From NCBI GenBank assembly GCA_030599435.1, contig JAUVNZ010000077.1, positions 1-7,142 on the forward strand: DNA of 7,142 nt, read 5' to 3'. Source of the stretch: Gammaproteobacteria bacterium. Its GTDB lineage: Bacteria > Pseudomonadota > Gammaproteobacteria > SZUA-152. This document shows positions 5,838 through 7,142 of the stretch, in pieces (position 1 is the stretch's first letter; each line of letters opens with the position of its first letter). The position numbers and the translations under genes are program-made. Under the pieces are notes generated by a model. The model ran no database searches. It worked only from the letters and a program-made list of their open reading frames with translations, and was not told the DNA's origin.

Positions 5838-6949
5838 TGTCTGTTTCTAAAACCAAGGTCAATGCCACGGTCGCTATCACTGGTATGAATGCCAAGCCAG
5901 ACAATCCGGGTCCCGGTGTGGCAGTAGCACGTTGTCTTCGCGAGTCGCCTGATTTCCAGGGCCGCATCATTGGCCTGGGTTACGATGCGCTGGATCCGGG
6001 TCTGTATCTGGATGATTACTGTGACGCCTCCTATCTCTTGCCTTATCCATCTGCTGGTGACGATGCCTTGCTGGATCAATTGCATATGATTCAGCAACGA
6101 GAACAGATTGATATCTTGTTACCCTGTCTGGATGCAGAGCTACCCGGCATGGTGCGTTTGCTGCCGGCGTTAAAAGAAATGGGTTTCAAAACCTTTCTTC
6201 CTACCGCCGGACAATTGCACCTGCGCAATAAGGATCGTCTACCAGAACTGGCGGAGATGGCCGGTATTTATTGTCCCGAGATCAAGGCCATTACCCAGGC
6301 GGGGTTCTTCTACAAATGTCAGGAAGAGGGCTGGTCGTACCCATTAGTGGTGAAGGGCCTGTTTTATGGTGCCTACATTGTTCATAGTGCGGACGAGGCC
6401 GCCGATGCCTTTCGCAAGATTGCTGCCGAGTGGGGTTTTCCCGTATTGGTGCAGGCAATGGTCAAGGGCGAGGAATACAACCTCACTGCGGTGGGAGATG
6501 GCGAGGGCAACCTGCTTGGGTCGGTAATGATGAAAAAAATGGCGGTTACCGACAAGGGCAAGGCCTGGTCCGGTATCAGCATTGATGACCAGCCCCTGCT
6601 GGAGGCCAGTGTCGCTCTTGCCAGGGCTATTAAATGGCGCGGTCCGCTGGAAGTGGAAGTCATACGAGATCAGCAAGGTCATTATCAATTGATTGAAATT
6701 AATCCACGGTTTCCTGCCTGGATTTACCTCTCGGTGGGTGTTGGACGCAATTTGCCGCTTACCTTATTGCAGCTAGCCATGGGGCTGAAACCTGATTCCT
6801 TTACTGAAACAAAAGCCGGCGTGTTGTTTATTCGTTATGCGGTGGAGAACATTGTGCCTATCGCTGAATTTGAATCGGTTGTTATGCAGGGTGGCCGGCA
6901 CATGTCGGGTAATGTTTCGACTGTCAGTGAGTCGCCCAGCAATGAATAG
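5837..6949 (+). CDS. ATP-grasp ligase partnered with the PqqD-like protein
   Basis: This 370-residue protein is a cytoplasmic ATP-grasp enzyme of the CarB/PylC-like kind. Such enzymes activate a carboxylate as an acyl phosphate and join it to an amine or other nucleophile. The N-terminal pre-ATP-grasp half shows AITGMNAKPDNPGPGVAVAR (13-32) and DILLPCLDAELPGM (92-105). ATP-binding residues include K173 in YPLVVKG and E212-E213 in GEEYN. Metal-binding residues are E272/E274 in LEVEV and E287, N289, R291 in IEINPRFPAW. A conserved-looking LSVGVGRNLPLTLLQLAMG (298-316) follows. The active-site set appears complete. The ATG overlaps the upstream stop by one base, with GGGGG at 5828-5832 as ribosome site. 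It does not look like the microviridin/graspetide ligases, and its substrate is unknown. Coupling to a PqqD-like protein suggests a peptide or protein substrate, which is inference. Confidence 0.88.
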   Translation: MSVSKTKVNATVAITGMNAKPDNPGPGVAVARCLRESPDFQGRIIGLGYDALDPGLYLDDYCDASYLLPYPSAGDDALLDQLHMIQQREQIDILLPCLDAELPGMVRLLPALKEMGFKTFLPTAGQLHLRNKDRLPELAEMAGIYCPEIKAITQAGFFYKCQEEGWSYPLVVKGLFYGAYIVHSADEAADAFRKIAAEWGFPVLVQAMVKGEEYNLTAVGDGEGNLLGSVMMKKMAVTDKGKAWSGISIDDQPLLEASVALARAIKWRGPLEVEVIRDQQGHYQLIEINPRFPAWIYLSVGVGRNLPLTLLQLAMGLKPDSFTETKAGVLFIRYAVENIVPIAEFESVVMQGGRHMSGNVSTVSESPSNE

Positions 6950-6999
6950 CGGTTAAATGGGAGTAGTAAAAAAAGAATAAATGTGAAAAGGATGATGTT

Positions 7000-7142
7000 A
7001 TGACTGAAGAAAGCTCCCAGGGTGAAACTCAAGATAAGAATGAGACAACTAAAAGGGTCTGGGTTAAGCCTACGATTACCGCACTGCATACCGGCACCAT
7101 CAACAAATTTGGCGCCATGCGACATGAACAATGGCGCGACAA
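7000..7142 (+). CDS. Third gene of the PqqD/ATP-grasp set, cut by window edge
   Basis: The frame opens with ATG at 7000 after an AAAGGA ribosome site (6987-6992) and stays open for 47 codons to the window end. ATGs at 6992 and 6995 run into a stop at once. Residues 1-19 are polar and acidic-to-basic (MTEESSQGETQDKNETTKR). VWVKPTITALHTGTINKFG follows, with W21, P24 and I26. This W-x-x-P-x-I pattern resembles leader motifs bound by PqqD-type domains (compare Y-x-x-P-x-L in lasso leaders), which would make it a precursor peptide. Equally, the NKFG....WRD stretch could be the start of a full-size enzyme, for example a PLP-dependent decarboxylase. The gap to the ATP-grasp gene is 50 bases with no terminator, so it probably belongs to the same operon. 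The real length is needed to decide. Confidence 0.7.
   Translation, partial: MTEESSQGETQDKNETTKRVWVKPTITALHTGTINKFGAMRHEQWRD

Noticed and set aside
5547..6949. Reading the PqqD/ATP-grasp pair as a PQQ operon or a graspetide (microviridin-type) cluster
   Set aside because: No pqqA, pqqC or pqqE-like gene is present, and the ATP-grasp protein looks CarB/PylC-like. No graspetide core (repeated Thr/Ser with Glu/Asp) is visible in the 47 readable residues of the third gene.

Overview
The window looks like chromosomal DNA of a Gram-negative bacterium, most likely a gammaproteobacterium. The clues are the Amt, SPFH and CPA2-type membrane protein families, good AGGAG-type ribosome binding sites, sigma70-like promoter elements and a decayed serine tRNA of gammaproteobacterial type. 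The genus cannot be named from this sequence alone.

Left part (54-3557, + strand): three genes in a row that may form one operon. They are an Amt-family ammonium transporter, an unrecognised 219-residue protein with one N-terminal membrane segment, and an SPFH/band-7 (prohibitin-like) membrane protein with a long alanine/lysine-rich coiled coil. The gaps are 77 and 84 bases with no terminator visible, so co-transcription is plausible. A membrane-scaffold role for the last two proteins, next to a transporter, is inference.

Middle (3558-4042): about 485 bases without a protein gene, but full of structure. It holds a nested palindrome, four copies of GTGAT at an exact 10-base period, and the remains of a tRNA-Ser(UGA) gene with an apparent 27-base insertion at the anticodon stem/loop junction. 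A terminator-like hairpin follows. Next comes a leftward gene (about 4043-5209) for a cation:proton antiporter of the CPA2/NapA-Kef type with an Asp-Asp ion-binding motif.

Right part (5225-7142): the spacer upstream of the antiporter carries what looks like the last 30 or so codons of a lost LysR-type regulator. A strong extended -10 promoter follows, with a perfect inverted repeat at the likely transcription start and an A8G7 tract in the ribosome binding site. This drives a tight gene set: a PqqD-like protein (RiPP recognition element fold), an ATP-grasp ligase overlapping it by one base, and a third gene cut off by the window edge. The third gene begins with a polar stretch followed by a W-x-K-P-x-I motif. 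PqqD-like proteins normally deliver a peptide to a modifying enzyme, so this is a candidate peptide-linked modification pathway in which the partner is an ATP-grasp ligase. It is the most interesting part of the window. Its product and the nature of the third gene cannot be decided here.
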